The position numbers were made by a program, and so were the translations under genes. This document shows, one piece after another, positions 18,307 to 27,256 of a stretch of DNA of 64,000 nt; the first letter of the stretch is position 1, and each line of letters opens with the position of its first letter. The DNA lies in contig CAXNMF010000011.1 of NCBI GenBank assembly GCA_964203275.1, positions 58,102 to 122,101 of the forward strand, read 5' to 3'. This stretch comes from Ga0077527 sp945862135 (lineage in GTDB: Bacteria; Pseudomonadota; Gammaproteobacteria; Burkholderiales; SG8-41). Under the pieces are notes generated by a model. That model saw only the letters and a list, made by a program, of their open reading frames with translations. It searched no databases and had not been told where the DNA came from.

Positions 18307-19086
18307 ATGGGTTGGTTTGCCCGATGGCGTCGCGGCCGCGCGGCGCAGCGCAGCCCGGTGACTGCGGCGGAGTGGTCAGCCGTCACCCGGCGGTTTTCCT
18401 TTCTGCAGGCCCTCAGCGCGGATGAACAATCGCGGCTGCGCGACCTCGTGGCCGCTTTCCTGAACGAAAAATCCCTGCAGGCCGCCGGCGAACTGGTGAT
18501 GACCCGGCCCATGGAACTGGTGATCGCCGCCCAGGCCTGCCTGCTGATCCTCAACCTTGATCTGGATTTCTACAGCGACTGGGTGGAGGTCATCGTTTAT
18601 CCCGACGAATTCATTGTTGACCATGAATACACCGATGAAGACGGCATCGTGCACCACGTGCGTGCACCGCTGAGCGGTGAGGCCTGGGAGCAGGGGCCGG
18701 TGGTGCTGTCCTGGGTCGATGCCGAAGCGGCCGACGGCGGCGACGGTTACAACGTGGTAATGCACGAATTCGCCCACAAGATCGACATGCTCAATGGCGC
18801 GGCCGATGGTTTTCCGCCGCTGCATGCCGACATGGACCGCGAGCGCTGGACCGAGACCTTCAGCGCCGCCTATGCCGATTTCGAGCAACGGGTGGCACGC
18901 CATGAAGACACGCTGATCGACCCCTATGCCGCGGAAGACCCGGCGGAATTCTTTGCTGTGCTCAGTGAACTGTTCTTCGAACGCCCCGATGCGCTACAGG
19001 AGGTTTATCCCATGGTTTATGCGCAACTGGCGGCGTTTTACCGGCAAGACCCGTACGCAAGGCATAATGTAAAAACAAGCGGTTAA
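18307..19086 (+). CDS. mtfA: MtfA-family zinc peptidase
   Basis: Gluzincin-like peptidase; in E. coli MtfA binds the repressor Mlc and so relieves control of glucose uptake. The zinc site HEFAH lies at 153-157, with the downstream acidic helix DPAEFFAVLSELFFERP supplying the likely third ligand. 259 aa, family length. It lies 8 bp after rmuC and 30 bp before glucokinase; adjacency to glk fits a link to sugar metabolism but does not prove it. Confidence 0.92.
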   Translation: MGWFARWRRGRAAQRSPVTAAEWSAVTRRFSFLQALSADEQSRLRDLVAAFLNEKSLQAAGELVMTRPMELVIAAQACLLILNLDLDFYSDWVEVIVYPDEFIVDHEYTDEDGIVHHVRAPLSGEAWEQGPVVLSWVDAEAADGGDGYNVVMHEFAHKIDMLNGAADGFPPLHADMDRERWTETFSAAYADFEQRVARHEDTLIDPYAAEDPAEFFAVLSELFFERPDALQEVYPMVYAQLAAFYRQDPYARHNVKTSG

Positions 19087-19116
19087 TAATGCGTTCGTTC
19101 AACACGGGGATAGTTC

Positions 19117-20127
19117 ATGTCAGGTCCGCAATTCGTACTCGCCGCCGATATCGGCGGCACCCATGCCGGTTTTGCTCTGGCTGAATTGTTGCCGGATGGA
19201 CCGCGCATCTTTACCGAAGAATCACTGGCAAGCCGCGGCTTCCAGAACTTCGCGCCGCTGCTGGAAAAATTTCTTTCCCGTCCCGATGTCAGTCCTGCGC
19301 GCGGACGTATTGTCGCTTCATGTTTTGCGGTGGCCGGCCCGGTCAAGGACAACGCCTCTGTACTGACCAACCTCGGCTGGCAGGTTGAAGGCGATGCGGT
19401 ATCCGAGCAGTTCGGATTATCCAAGGTCACGCTGATCAACGATTTTCAGGCAGCAGGGCTGGGTGTCAGTCATCTGCCGTCAGCAAGCTTCGCGACCCTG
19501 CAATCGGCCGAGCCGGATGACAAGGCCCCGGCCATCATCGTCGGCGCGGGCACCGGCCTCGGTGTCGGCATGATCGTCAAATCCGGCGATCAATACCGCG
19601 TCGTGCCCTCCGAAGCCGGACACGCCGACTTCGCCCCCACCGATGAACTGCAGGACAAGCTGTTGTTGTACCTGCGCCGCAACTTCGGCCGCGTGTCCTG
19701 GGAGCGCGTGATCTCCGGCCCCGGCCTGATGCGCGTCTACAGTTTCCTGCAGGACAGCGGCTTCGGCGTACCGTCGAAGCAGTTGATGGACGCCACCAAA
19801 CACCCCGGCGTCGATCCCGCTGAAATCATTGCCGAATACGGCCTGCGCAAACTCGATCCGCTGGCGGTGCGCGCACTCGACCTGTTTGTCTCAGCCTACG
19901 GCGCCTTCGCCGGCAATATGGCGCTGGCCTCTTTGTCGCGAGGCGGCGTGTATGTCGCGGGCGGCATCGCGCCAAAGATCATCGGCCGGCTAAAGGAAGG
20001 CTCGTTCATGCGCGCGTTTACCGGACGCGGAGTGTTCACGCCTTTGCTGTCGGGAATACCGGTGCGGGTGGTGATGGATGCGAAGGTGGGGTTGAGAGGG
20101 GCGTTGAGAGCATCGCTGATAGGATAA
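19117..20127 (+). CDS. glk: glucokinase
   Basis: ATP-dependent phosphorylation of glucose. Glk-family (not ROK) features: N-terminal phosphate loop LAADIGGTHAGFALAE, LINDFQAAGLGV, the glucose-binding segment PSEAGHADFAP and VSWERVISGPGLMRVY, and a C-terminal GGVYVAGGIAPKI motif. 336 aa, usual length. A GGGGA ribosome site lies just upstream of the ATG. Confidence 0.95.
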   Translation: MSGPQFVLAADIGGTHAGFALAELLPDGPRIFTEESLASRGFQNFAPLLEKFLSRPDVSPARGRIVASCFAVAGPVKDNASVLTNLGWQVEGDAVSEQFGLSKVTLINDFQAAGLGVSHLPSASFATLQSAEPDDKAPAIIVGAGTGLGVGMIVKSGDQYRVVPSEAGHADFAPTDELQDKLLLYLRRNFGRVSWERVISGPGLMRVYSFLQDSGFGVPSKQLMDATKHPGVDPAEIIAEYGLRKLDPLAVRALDLFVSAYGAFAGNMALASLSRGGVYVAGGIAPKIIGRLKEGSFMRAFTGRGVFTPLLSGIPVRVVMDAKVGLRGALRASLIG

Positions 20128-20588
20128 CAATTAAGTTTAGTCGAATTAAATCTGAGGATTGATAATTCTTTCTTGCTGATCCCAAAGAGCTTCCGTTGAG
20201 CTCGTAAGTAAAGCGCGCGTTGTCGTATTTCTCACCGATGTCGTTGCGTATTGCTGCTGATAAAACAGCGCTTGCCGGGTTGGTTGATGCCGCCGTATCA
20301 ATACTGGTGGCGACATGCCGGTCATTGTGGGGCGGGTTCATGTGTTTTTGGTTATAAAACTTGCATGACTGCGCAATGATCAAATTTACCCTTTGAACGT
20401 TACTTTCTTGATTATTAATATTTCTTAATATTAACGGTTCCGATTTGTGTAAAGATCAAGAAAACTATAAAAATATTCTCAAAATAAAGTTAAATAAGCC
20501 CTAATTTGATCTTTTCGGCCTAATGCTCAAGTTATGAAGAGGTAGTAAAAAACGGATCGAAAACAGGACTTCAGATGAGAACAGCACC
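20128..20588. other. 461-bp intergenic region, A/T-rich toward the right
   Basis: No convincing gene. A minus-strand open frame (20036-20383) runs over the glk end and has no recognisable domain. The right half is clearly A/T-richer than its surroundings, with a TTAATATT inverted repeat near 20416-20433 and a weak promoter-like pair (TTGTGT 20445, TATAAA 20466) that could serve the downstream operon. Confidence 0.5.
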
Positions 20589-21368
20589 ATGCCACTTGCC
20601 CGCCTCTTGAAATTTTATACATCAGTTATGCTTTTGGTATTGCCAGTAACCCAGGCAATGGCCAGCCATGACTTGCTGATTTACACCGGCATCACAATGG
20701 TGCCGCCGATTACCGAAATTGCTGCTCGGTTTGAACTCAAGGAAAAGATCAAAATCGAAATCATTCAGGGCGGTTCCGAGGATATTTATCAAAGTGCCCG
20801 CCGCAGTCGTGAAGGTGATATCTACTTTCCCGGTGAACCGTCCTATCGGCAGAAGTACTTAAGCGAAGGATTGCTTGGTTACCACCAACTGGTGGGATTT
20901 AATCAGATCGCCTTTTTTGTACGAAAAGGGAACCCGAAAAAAATAAAGCCAGAGCTCAACGAATTACTGCGAAAAGATATTGCTGTGCTTATTGGTAATA
21001 ACGACAGCGGAAGCATCGGGCTTGAGACCCGACAGACGCTGGATCGTTTCAAGATATACCAGAAGGTTGTGGCAAATGCAGCGTTCATGATGCCGGATTC
21101 ACGTGCCATCAATTCCAGTCTTAAAAAAGGCGAGGCTGATCTTGCGGTGAACTGGCGCGTTTCGGCGTTTTTCCCCGAAAACAAACACTATATAGATGTT
21201 GTCGATCTTGATCCTGCTATCGCCGAGCCGCAGGCTCTGCTGTTGAATCAGCTGACTTTTTCCAAACGTCCCGAATTGGCACGCAAATTCATTGATTTCG
21301 CCGCTTCTCCCGAGGGCCAGCTTGTATTCCGTAAACACGGTTTTATCGACGCCAAGGGCAATCGCTGA
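20589..21368 (+). CDS. periplasmic ModA-like substrate-binding protein
   Basis: Secreted 259-aa protein with a signal peptide (cut near AMAS-HD) and a type-2 periplasmic-binding fold of the molybdate-binding group: LLIYTGITMVPPITEIAARFE, IQGGSEDIYQSARRSREGDIYFPG, VGFNQIAFFVRKGNPK, and a C-terminal SPEGQLVFRKHGF. No permease or ATPase gene is nearby; instead a hybrid histidine kinase starts 6 bp downstream. That suggests a ligand receptor presenting an oxyanion to the kinase rather than a transport component. The ligand is not known. Confidence 0.8.
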   Translation: MPLARLLKFYTSVMLLVLPVTQAMASHDLLIYTGITMVPPITEIAARFELKEKIKIEIIQGGSEDIYQSARRSREGDIYFPGEPSYRQKYLSEGLLGYHQLVGFNQIAFFVRKGNPKKIKPELNELLRKDIAVLIGNNDSGSIGLETRQTLDRFKIYQKVVANAAFMMPDSRAINSSLKKGEADLAVNWRVSAFFPENKHYIDVVDLDPAIAEPQALLLNQLTFSKRPELARKFIDFAASPEGQLVFRKHGFIDAKGNR

Positions 21369-21374
21369 CCCGCC

Positions 21375-23354
21375 ATGCCCACTTCCCCGGAAAGCAACAA
21401 AAACTGGCATCACTCGATATTGCTATACAGTTTTATTCTTATTTCGTTTCTATCGATTGCGGGCATTCGATTTTTCTATGAGGAAACCATTGATGATCTG
21501 GAAAAGCGACTGCAGAACCAGAGAGTCAGGCTCAGTGTCAGCGAGCAAATCGTCTTTAACATCAAAAAGATAGAGAGCCTCCTGTTTCAGATGGCGCCTG
21601 CTGCCAACTCAGCGAGCTATCGGCGCTACACGAATCAAATCATCGAGACGGTCGATCTTCTGCATCATCACATTGACGTCTTGCAAAACGGCGGTGTGGT
21701 CCGACGCATCTTTAATCTTAACGTCAGTGGCATCGATCAATACGAAAGTGCTTCCACATACAAGCCCGATCAAAAGACGGATAGCCCGATTATCGAGGTT
21801 ATTGAATTATTGCCGTTTGTTGATCGGATCAAGGAAAAAACCCGAACGGTGGTTACCTTGCTTGAGCAACGTGACCGTTGCGCGGAAAACCGGGATGCTT
21901 GTGCGCAAGAAGCCATGCGATCAGTCAGGAACTTTTACAAGGAATTGCCGCCCTTTTTTTACAGACTGGCTGAAAACGCCAATAGGCACAATCTGAAAAG
22001 TCTGCTGCGGATGGAAGATTTACAAAATGAACTCACAAATAAAAAACAGCAACTTTTCAACCTTCATTTGCTCCTGATTGTGCTGGTGATAATTTTCAGC
22101 TCCTTCGTGACGATAGTGTTTTTGCGCAGGATCAACTTGGCCCAGCTTGATGCAGAAACTGCCCGTTTAAAGGCCGAAGAAGCCAACCTTGCCAAGACCC
22201 GCTTTTTGGCGACCATGAGCCATGAAATCCGTACGCCGATGAACGGCATTCTCGGAATGGTGCAGATTCTTGAAGACGATGAATTAACGCCGACGCAACG
22301 ACGCGATAGCCTGCGCGTGATCCGGAACTCCGGCAACACGCTGATGCAGTTGCTAAATGACATCCTCGACTTGTCCAAAGTAGAGGCTGGCAAGGTGCGT
22401 ATTCACCCGGTGCCCTCATCCCCCACGCAACTGGTCTCGAGCACTGTCGCTCTGTATACGGATATGGCTCATGTCAAGGGAATCGACATCAAGGCCAGTT
22501 CGGATTTCTCCTCGCTTTTACGCTATAACTTGGATGATGACCGCATACGCCAGATGATCGGCAATCTTATCAGCAACGCCATCAAATTCACCGAGTTTGG
22601 GGAGGTGCGCGTGCACGCCTCGCTGATTGTGGGCCAGGACCGGTCCCAATTTCTAGAGTTTTCGGTCGAAGACACCGGCGTGGGTATCCCCAATGACTAC
22701 CAGGATGTATTGTTCAAGCGCTTTATGCAGGTGGATGACTCCAGAACCCGGCGCTACGACGGTAGCGGCCTTGGGCTCTATATCGTCGGTCAGTTCGCGC
22801 AAATCATGGGTGGAATGGTCGGTTTCAAATCAACCTTTGGCCAAGGCTCCCGTTTCTGGTTCAGGATTCCTGCCGACGAAGTCAAGGTTGAGGAATTTGT
22901 TGCCCGCGATAAAACCCCGGATACCGGGGACACCCCTGTAAAAAGACTAGCCGGCCATATTCTGGTGGCCGAAGACAATCCCATCAACCGCGTGATAATT
23001 GATGCCATGCTCAAACGCATGGGATTGTCCACGCGCCTTGTGGAAGACGCTCAATTAGCCTTTGATGTCTATACCGCTAGCGAGGAATTTGACTGCATCT
23101 TGATGGATGTTTCGATGCCAAGAATGAGCGGTCTGGAGTCAACCTTGAAGATTCGGGAGTGGGAGCGGAAAAACCAGCAACCGCACTGCCCTATCATTGC
23201 GATCACCGCCAACGCCTACAACGAAGACCGTCAAGCTTGTCTGGACGCGGGTATGGATGATTTCGTCGCCAAGCCGATCATCCTAAAACAACTCTCGGCA
23301 TTACTAGTTAAATTCCTAGGCGTTCGCAATTCCCGGCTTAACCGTCAGGTTTAG
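21375..23354 (+). CDS. hybrid sensor histidine kinase with receiver domain
   Basis: 659-aa inner-membrane kinase: TM1 about 15-35, a periplasmic helical sensor region about 36-227, TM2 about 228-250, then HisKA with phospho-acceptor His283 (FLATMSHEIRTPMNG), HATPase with N397/N401, DTGVGIP and GSGLGLYI, and a C-terminal receiver with phospho-acceptor Asp578 (CILMDVSMPRMSG) and conserved Lys633. No output regulator lies in the vicinity. It overlaps neither neighbour but follows the ModA-like gene by 6 bp, so the two probably form one sensing unit. Confidence 0.92.
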   Translation: MPTSPESNKNWHHSILLYSFILISFLSIAGIRFFYEETIDDLEKRLQNQRVRLSVSEQIVFNIKKIESLLFQMAPAANSASYRRYTNQIIETVDLLHHHIDVLQNGGVVRRIFNLNVSGIDQYESASTYKPDQKTDSPIIEVIELLPFVDRIKEKTRTVVTLLEQRDRCAENRDACAQEAMRSVRNFYKELPPFFYRLAENANRHNLKSLLRMEDLQNELTNKKQQLFNLHLLLIVLVIIFSSFVTIVFLRRINLAQLDAETARLKAEEANLAKTRFLATMSHEIRTPMNGILGMVQILEDDELTPTQRRDSLRVIRNSGNTLMQLLNDILDLSKVEAGKVRIHPVPSSPTQLVSSTVALYTDMAHVKGIDIKASSDFSSLLRYNLDDDRIRQMIGNLISNAIKFTEFGEVRVHASLIVGQDRSQFLEFSVEDTGVGIPNDYQDVLFKRFMQVDDSRTRRYDGSGLGLYIVGQFAQIMGGMVGFKSTFGQGSRFWFRIPADEVKVEEFVARDKTPDTGDTPVKRLAGHILVAEDNPINRVIIDAMLKRMGLSTRLVEDAQLAFDVYTASEEFDCILMDVSMPRMSGLESTLKIREWERKNQQPHCPIIAITANAYNEDRQACLDAGMDDFVAKPIILKQLSALLVKFLGVRNSRLNRQV

Positions 23355-23466
23355 CCCGTATGAAACGAAGTGAAATACGGGAATCGATATCCCGTAATCG
23401 GATTCGCTACCTACGGGATACTCGATATCGTCTCTTAAGGGTATTGCGTCGATTTCATTACCCGTA
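23355..23466. repeat. cluster of alternating CCCGTA / TACGGG hexamers
   Basis: Five copies alternate in orientation: CCCGTA at 23355, 23391 and 23461; TACGGG at 23376 and 23412. CGATATC occurs twice between them. The block can fold into several competing hairpins right after the kinase stop. It may be a decayed REP-like element or a structured 3' end. Confidence 0.55.
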
Positions 23467-23470
23467 TCAA

Positions 23471-23502
23471 CTTGAATCGACCGCCTCCGTGGTCAATTCA
23501 AG
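23471..23502. terminator. inverted repeat with T-rich tail between convergent genes
   Basis: CTTGAAT-c-GACC / GGTC-a-ATTCAAG gives an 11-bp stem with one mismatch and an 8-nt loop, followed by T/A-rich sequence. It can terminate the kinase operon; the binding-protein gene converges from the right. Confidence 0.65.
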
Positions 23503-23551
23503 TATTTGATTTTATTTATATTTTTAAGGGGTCTGGCGATATGCACCAGCC

Positions 23552-24559
23552 TCACTCCTGCACAATCCCGGCAATCTTCACCACCTTCGCCCAGCGCGCG
23601 ATCTCGGCTTTGTAGAAGGCATCGAATTTTTCGCCGGACCAGTCGCGCGGCTCGACGCCTTGTTCGTTGTACTTCTGCAGCAGGTCGTTTGCCGCAAGCG
23701 CCTTGTTAGACGCGTCGACCAGACGTTTGACCACGGCGGGGTTGGTTTTGGCCGGGCCGCAGAGGCCGTACCACACCGTGATCTCGAAACCCTTGAAGCC
23801 CGATTCGTTGAACGTGGCCACCTCCGGCAGTGACGGCTGGCGTTTCATCGAGGTCACTGCGATCGCGCGTACCCTGCCGGCCTTGATGTTCAGTAACTGC
23901 GAGGGCAGGTTGTTGAACTGGGTGTGAACTTCACCGGCCATCACGTCCTGCGTTGCCTGCGCGCCGACCTTGTACGGCACGTGCAGGATGTTGAAGCCGG
24001 CGATGGACTTGAAGTATTCCATCGTCAGGTGCGGCGACAGGCCGACGCCCGACGAGGCGTAGCGGAATTTTCCGTCATTGGATTTTGCGTGCGCGACAAA
24101 CTCCTTGAGGTTGCGCACCGGCACCGAGGGATGCACCACCAGGATGTTCGGCACCGCGCCGTAGAGCGTGATGCGCGTGAAATCATTCAGCGGGTCAAAG
24201 GGCAGCTTTTTGTACAGCGCCGGGCGGATGGCCTGGCCGAGGCTGCAGCCCACCAGCGTGTAGCCGTCGGGATTGGCGCGCGAGACGACTTCCATGCCGA
24301 TGATGCCGCCGGCGCCGGGGCGGTTGTCGACGACGATCTGCTGGCCGAGCAGTTCGGTCATCTTGCTGGTGTAGATGCGCGCGGTGAGGTCGGGTGCGGC
24401 GCCGGCGCCGGTGCCGAGGATCAGGCGCACCGGGCGTTCCGGGTAGCCGGCGGCGAGTGCGGTATTGGCTGCTGCAGTGGCTAATGCCGCGGCGACGATG
24501 GCGGCACACAGTGTCTTGCTGCGCGGTTTGATGGGGGCTGCAGTGGTCGGGCTGTTCAT
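23552..24559 (-). CDS. Bug/TctC-family tripartite tricarboxylate transporter binding protein
   Basis: Secreted 335-aa periplasmic protein with an Ala-rich signal peptide (cut near ALAA-GYP). Family hallmarks: YPERPVRLILGTGAGAAPDLTAR, LGQQIVVDNRPGAGG and ANPDGYTLVGCSLGQA. It captures carboxylates or amides for TctAB permeases, but no tctA/tctB is in the window, as with most Bug proteins of Burkholderiales. AGGAA precedes the start. It follows the amidohydrolase gene by 21 bp, so they are probably one transcript under the divergent LysR gene. Confidence 0.93.
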   Translation of the reverse strand: MNSPTTAAPIKPRSKTLCAAIVAAALATAAANTALAAGYPERPVRLILGTGAGAAPDLTARIYTSKMTELLGQQIVVDNRPGAGGIIGMEVVSRANPDGYTLVGCSLGQAIRPALYKKLPFDPLNDFTRITLYGAVPNILVVHPSVPVRNLKEFVAHAKSNDGKFRYASSGVGLSPHLTMEYFKSIAGFNILHVPYKVGAQATQDVMAGEVHTQFNNLPSQLLNIKAGRVRAIAVTSMKRQPSLPEVATFNESGFKGFEITVWYGLCGPAKTNPAVVKRLVDASNKALAANDLLQKYNEQGVEPRDWSGEKFDAFYKAEIARWAKVVKIAGIVQE

Positions 24560-24580
24560 GGTGTTTTCCTCGTTATTTTA

Positions 24581-25474
24581 TTAATTGGTCATTGCGGTTG
24601 GTCGGGCATCGGCGCGGCGTGATGTGATGAATGTTGTCAGCGCGACGATCATCTGTTCAAGATTCGCGGCCAGCGTCGCAAACCCTTCGTTACGCTCGCG
24701 GCTGCTCTCGTCCATGTATAACGCGCGGTTGACTTCGATCTGGATGCTGTGGCGGTTGGCGGCAGGGTTGGAATAACGGCGCACCAGTTCCGCGCCCTTG
24801 TACGGGTTGTTGACGTTGACGCGATAACCCAGCCCGCGCAGCGTATCGACGGCGCAGCCGATGAAGCCGGGTTCGCTGGTGCTGCCTTCGCGGTCGCTGA
24901 TCACAAAATCCGGGCGCGCCTGGCCGGCGTCGATGTTCATCGCGTTACCGCGTGATTTCATTGAATGGCAATCCACATGCCACACGCCGCCGAAGCGGGC
25001 ATGCAATGCATCGAGCTGTGTGCTGACTGCGGCATGGTAGGGATCGTAATAGTCACGGATCAGGGCTTCGACTTCGGCGACGGTGAATTTGCGGCCGTGC
25101 ACCGGTACGCCCGGCAGCGCAAGGCGGCGGATCAGGCCCATGCCGCTGAGTGATTTGTCGGACACCGTGATCGGCTCCGGCCACGGCGTATCGAGCAGTT
25201 CCGGGTCGATGTCATCGCGCGCGCGGTTGGGGTCGATCATCCAGCGCGGGAAGGTGGCGGCGATCAGCGTGCAGCCGTGGCGGGTGGCTGCGCCGTAGAG
25301 TTCATCCACATAGGCGTCGCAGCTGGTGGCGAGGGCAGTGGCCGGCGCGGCCGGGGTCATGTGCGGCGGCACCATAAACCCGCTGTGCGGCGAATCGAAC
25401 AGCAGCGGCACTGGCGTGCCCTGCGGGGCGCGCACGATGACGGGAGGGGCGATACCGGTCTGGGGCATGCTCAT
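24581..25474 (-). CDS. N-formylglutamate amidohydrolase family protein
   Basis: Zinc-dependent hydrolase of the family that converts N-formylglutamate to glutamate and formate in histidine degradation. Key segments: PLLFDSPHSGFMVP with the metal His, WHVDCHSMKSRG, and IQIEVNRALYMDE. I start at the Met of MSMPQTG (297 aa); 20 more residues are open upstream but overlap the region divergent to the regulator. No other hut genes are nearby, so the natural substrate may be another N-acyl compound. Confidence 0.88.
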   Translation of the reverse strand: MSMPQTGIAPPVIVRAPQGTPVPLLFDSPHSGFMVPPHMTPAAPATALATSCDAYVDELYGAATRHGCTLIAATFPRWMIDPNRARDDIDPELLDTPWPEPITVSDKSLSGMGLIRRLALPGVPVHGRKFTVAEVEALIRDYYDPYHAAVSTQLDALHARFGGVWHVDCHSMKSRGNAMNIDAGQARPDFVISDREGSTSEPGFIGCAVDTLRGLGYRVNVNNPYKGAELVRRYSNPAANRHSIQIEVNRALYMDESSRERNEGFATLAANLEQMIVALTTFITSRRADARPTAMTN

Positions 25475-25581
25475 GTTGCAATCCTGATTGCGGAATACAG
25501 CCAGTGTCGCCAGCGCGCAACGATCCTGCAACAAGATTCAATAAACGTATTAACCTATGCCATTCAGGTATGGGAGGCGCT

Positions 25582-26496
25582 ATGACCATGGACTACCGGC
25601 AACTGGAGGTGTTTCGCGCGGTGATGGATGCCGGATCGGTGAGCGCGGCAGCGCGCCTGCTCGGCGTGTCGCAGCCGGAGGTGAGCCGCAAGGTCGCCCG
25701 GCTGGAGGCGGATTTTGATATCGACCTGTTTGCGCGCGAGCGTGGCCGCCTGATGCCGACCGCGCATGCGCTGGCGCTGTACCGCGAGGTGTCGCATGCC
25801 TTCGAGGGCGTCGAGCGCGTGCTGAACCTGGTGCGCAAGATGCGCGCCAACAATACCGGCACGCTGCGCATCGCCGCGCCCTACAGTGCCTGCGAGGTGC
25901 TGCTGCCGCGGATCATCGCGCGCCTCGCGTTGCGCCATCCGGATCTGCGTTATGCCGTCGAGCTTGGCCGCTACGAGGCTATCGCGGCGATGGTCGCCAA
26001 GCGTGAGGTGGACATCGGCATCCTCAAGGAGCCGGTGGCGCACAGCGGCATTTCAACACTGCCATTGGTCGACAGCTGTGTGGCCTGCGCGCTGCCGCCG
26101 AAGCACCCGCTGGCGCGCGGGCGTGTGATCCGCGCCAGTGACCTCGCGCGCGAGCCGCTGGTCGTACTGGGCCGCCATGCCGGCTGGCTGCAGGAAATCC
26201 GCGCGTTGTTGAGCCGCAGCGGCGACACGCCGATGGTGCGGCTGGAGACGCATGCCGTGGGTGCGGCCTGCGGTTTTGCCGCCAGCGGCCTCGGCATCTC
26301 ACTGGTGCCCGAACTGCTCGGCGCGCAATTCATAGATCGCGGCGTGGTGTTGCGGCCACTGGCCGAACGCATCGAGCAGCGTTTTTCAGTGGCATTCCCC
26401 AAAGGCCTGCAGCGCGAAGGGCTGGTGGGTGAATTCCGTCAGGCGGCGGTGCAGGTTGCGCGCGAGCTGCTGCGCGAGGGGCGGCGCGGGGCGTGA
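25582..26496 (+). CDS. LysR-family transcriptional regulator
   Basis: 304-aa regulator: N-terminal winged helix (YRQLEVFRAVMDAGSVSAAARLLGVSQPEVSRKVARLE) and a C-terminal effector-binding domain (about 95-295). A GGAGG ribosome site 7 nt before the ATG at 25582 fixes the start. It is divergent from the amidohydrolase-Bug operon across about 107 bp and most likely controls it in response to an imported or degraded metabolite. Confidence 0.94.
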   Translation: MTMDYRQLEVFRAVMDAGSVSAAARLLGVSQPEVSRKVARLEADFDIDLFARERGRLMPTAHALALYREVSHAFEGVERVLNLVRKMRANNTGTLRIAAPYSACEVLLPRIIARLALRHPDLRYAVELGRYEAIAAMVAKREVDIGILKEPVAHSGISTLPLVDSCVACALPPKHPLARGRVIRASDLAREPLVVLGRHAGWLQEIRALLSRSGDTPMVRLETHAVGAACGFAASGLGISLVPELLGAQFIDRGVVLRPLAERIEQRFSVAFPKGLQREGLVGEFRQAAVQVARELLREGRRGA

Positions 26497-26649
26497 AAGA
26501 CTGCGATGGATAAGAGTTGATTTGCCAGGCAAGCGTTATTAAAATAATTCAATAAAAACAACATCTTATATAAAACCTGTTTCTGTGCTGAACGCGAGTG
26601 CGGGTTTCCGGCTTATTGTTCCGCATCGAAATATCACCGGAGTTCACTG

Positions 26650-27102
26650 ATGTTCGGTCTGTTCAAATCACCGTCGTTCAACGACGCAACGTTGGGCGCA
26701 CTGCAGCGCAAAGGCGGCTACTGGCGCGGCACAATCAGCGTCGCGGAGCAGACGGTTCCGCTGCTGATCGCCGGCGGCAAGGATCAGCCCGATGCCGAGG
26801 CACTCGCGCTCGCGCAGGCCTTGCCCGCGCAATATGCCGGCTTCAAACCCGCCATCGCACAGGCGCTGTTCGAACACTACGAACCCTATGGCGCAGATGA
26901 AGAGAACGATGTGCCGAAACTCAATGACGCGTCACAGGTCTGGCCACAAGTACAACTGGTGCATGTGCTGGTGGACACAGTGGACAAGGCCATGACCGTT
27001 GAGTTGGGCTACACGGCGGCCTGGGATGAAGAACACACGCTGGGTGCGCGGTTCAGGGACGGGAAGTTGCTGGAGTTGAATGGGAGTGTGGTGTTGCCGT
27101 GA
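26650..27102 (+). CDS. conserved protein of unknown function
   Basis: 150 aa, no signal peptide or TM helix. It starts MFGLFKSPSFNDATLGALQRKGGYWRGT and has a beta-rich second half (VQLVHVLVDTVDKAMTVELGYTAAWDEEHTLGARFRDGKL) that resembles small DUF domains found in immunity-like or housekeeping proteins. I do not recognise a function. GGAGTT precedes the ATG. It stands alone between the LysR gene and a Bug gene, after an A/T-rich spacer. Confidence 0.7.
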   Translation: MFGLFKSPSFNDATLGALQRKGGYWRGTISVAEQTVPLLIAGGKDQPDAEALALAQALPAQYAGFKPAIAQALFEHYEPYGADEENDVPKLNDASQVWPQVQLVHVLVDTVDKAMTVELGYTAAWDEEHTLGARFRDGKLLELNGSVVLP

Positions 27103-27256
27103 AGGCACGCCATGGCTTGAAGCCGCGGCTTGTTTCTTTCCGGTGTTCCCTGATCAACCGGTGGTGGCTTGTTGCCATCCTTCCCGAAATACCGCACGAT
27201 TCTCCACACACGCGGCGCGGTCATCGCGCTACCAACAACAACGGGAGGGTAATCGA

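Noticed and set aside
20036..20383. 115-aa minus-strand open frame at the glk end
   Set aside because: It runs over the glk 3' end, has no domain and no ribosome site.
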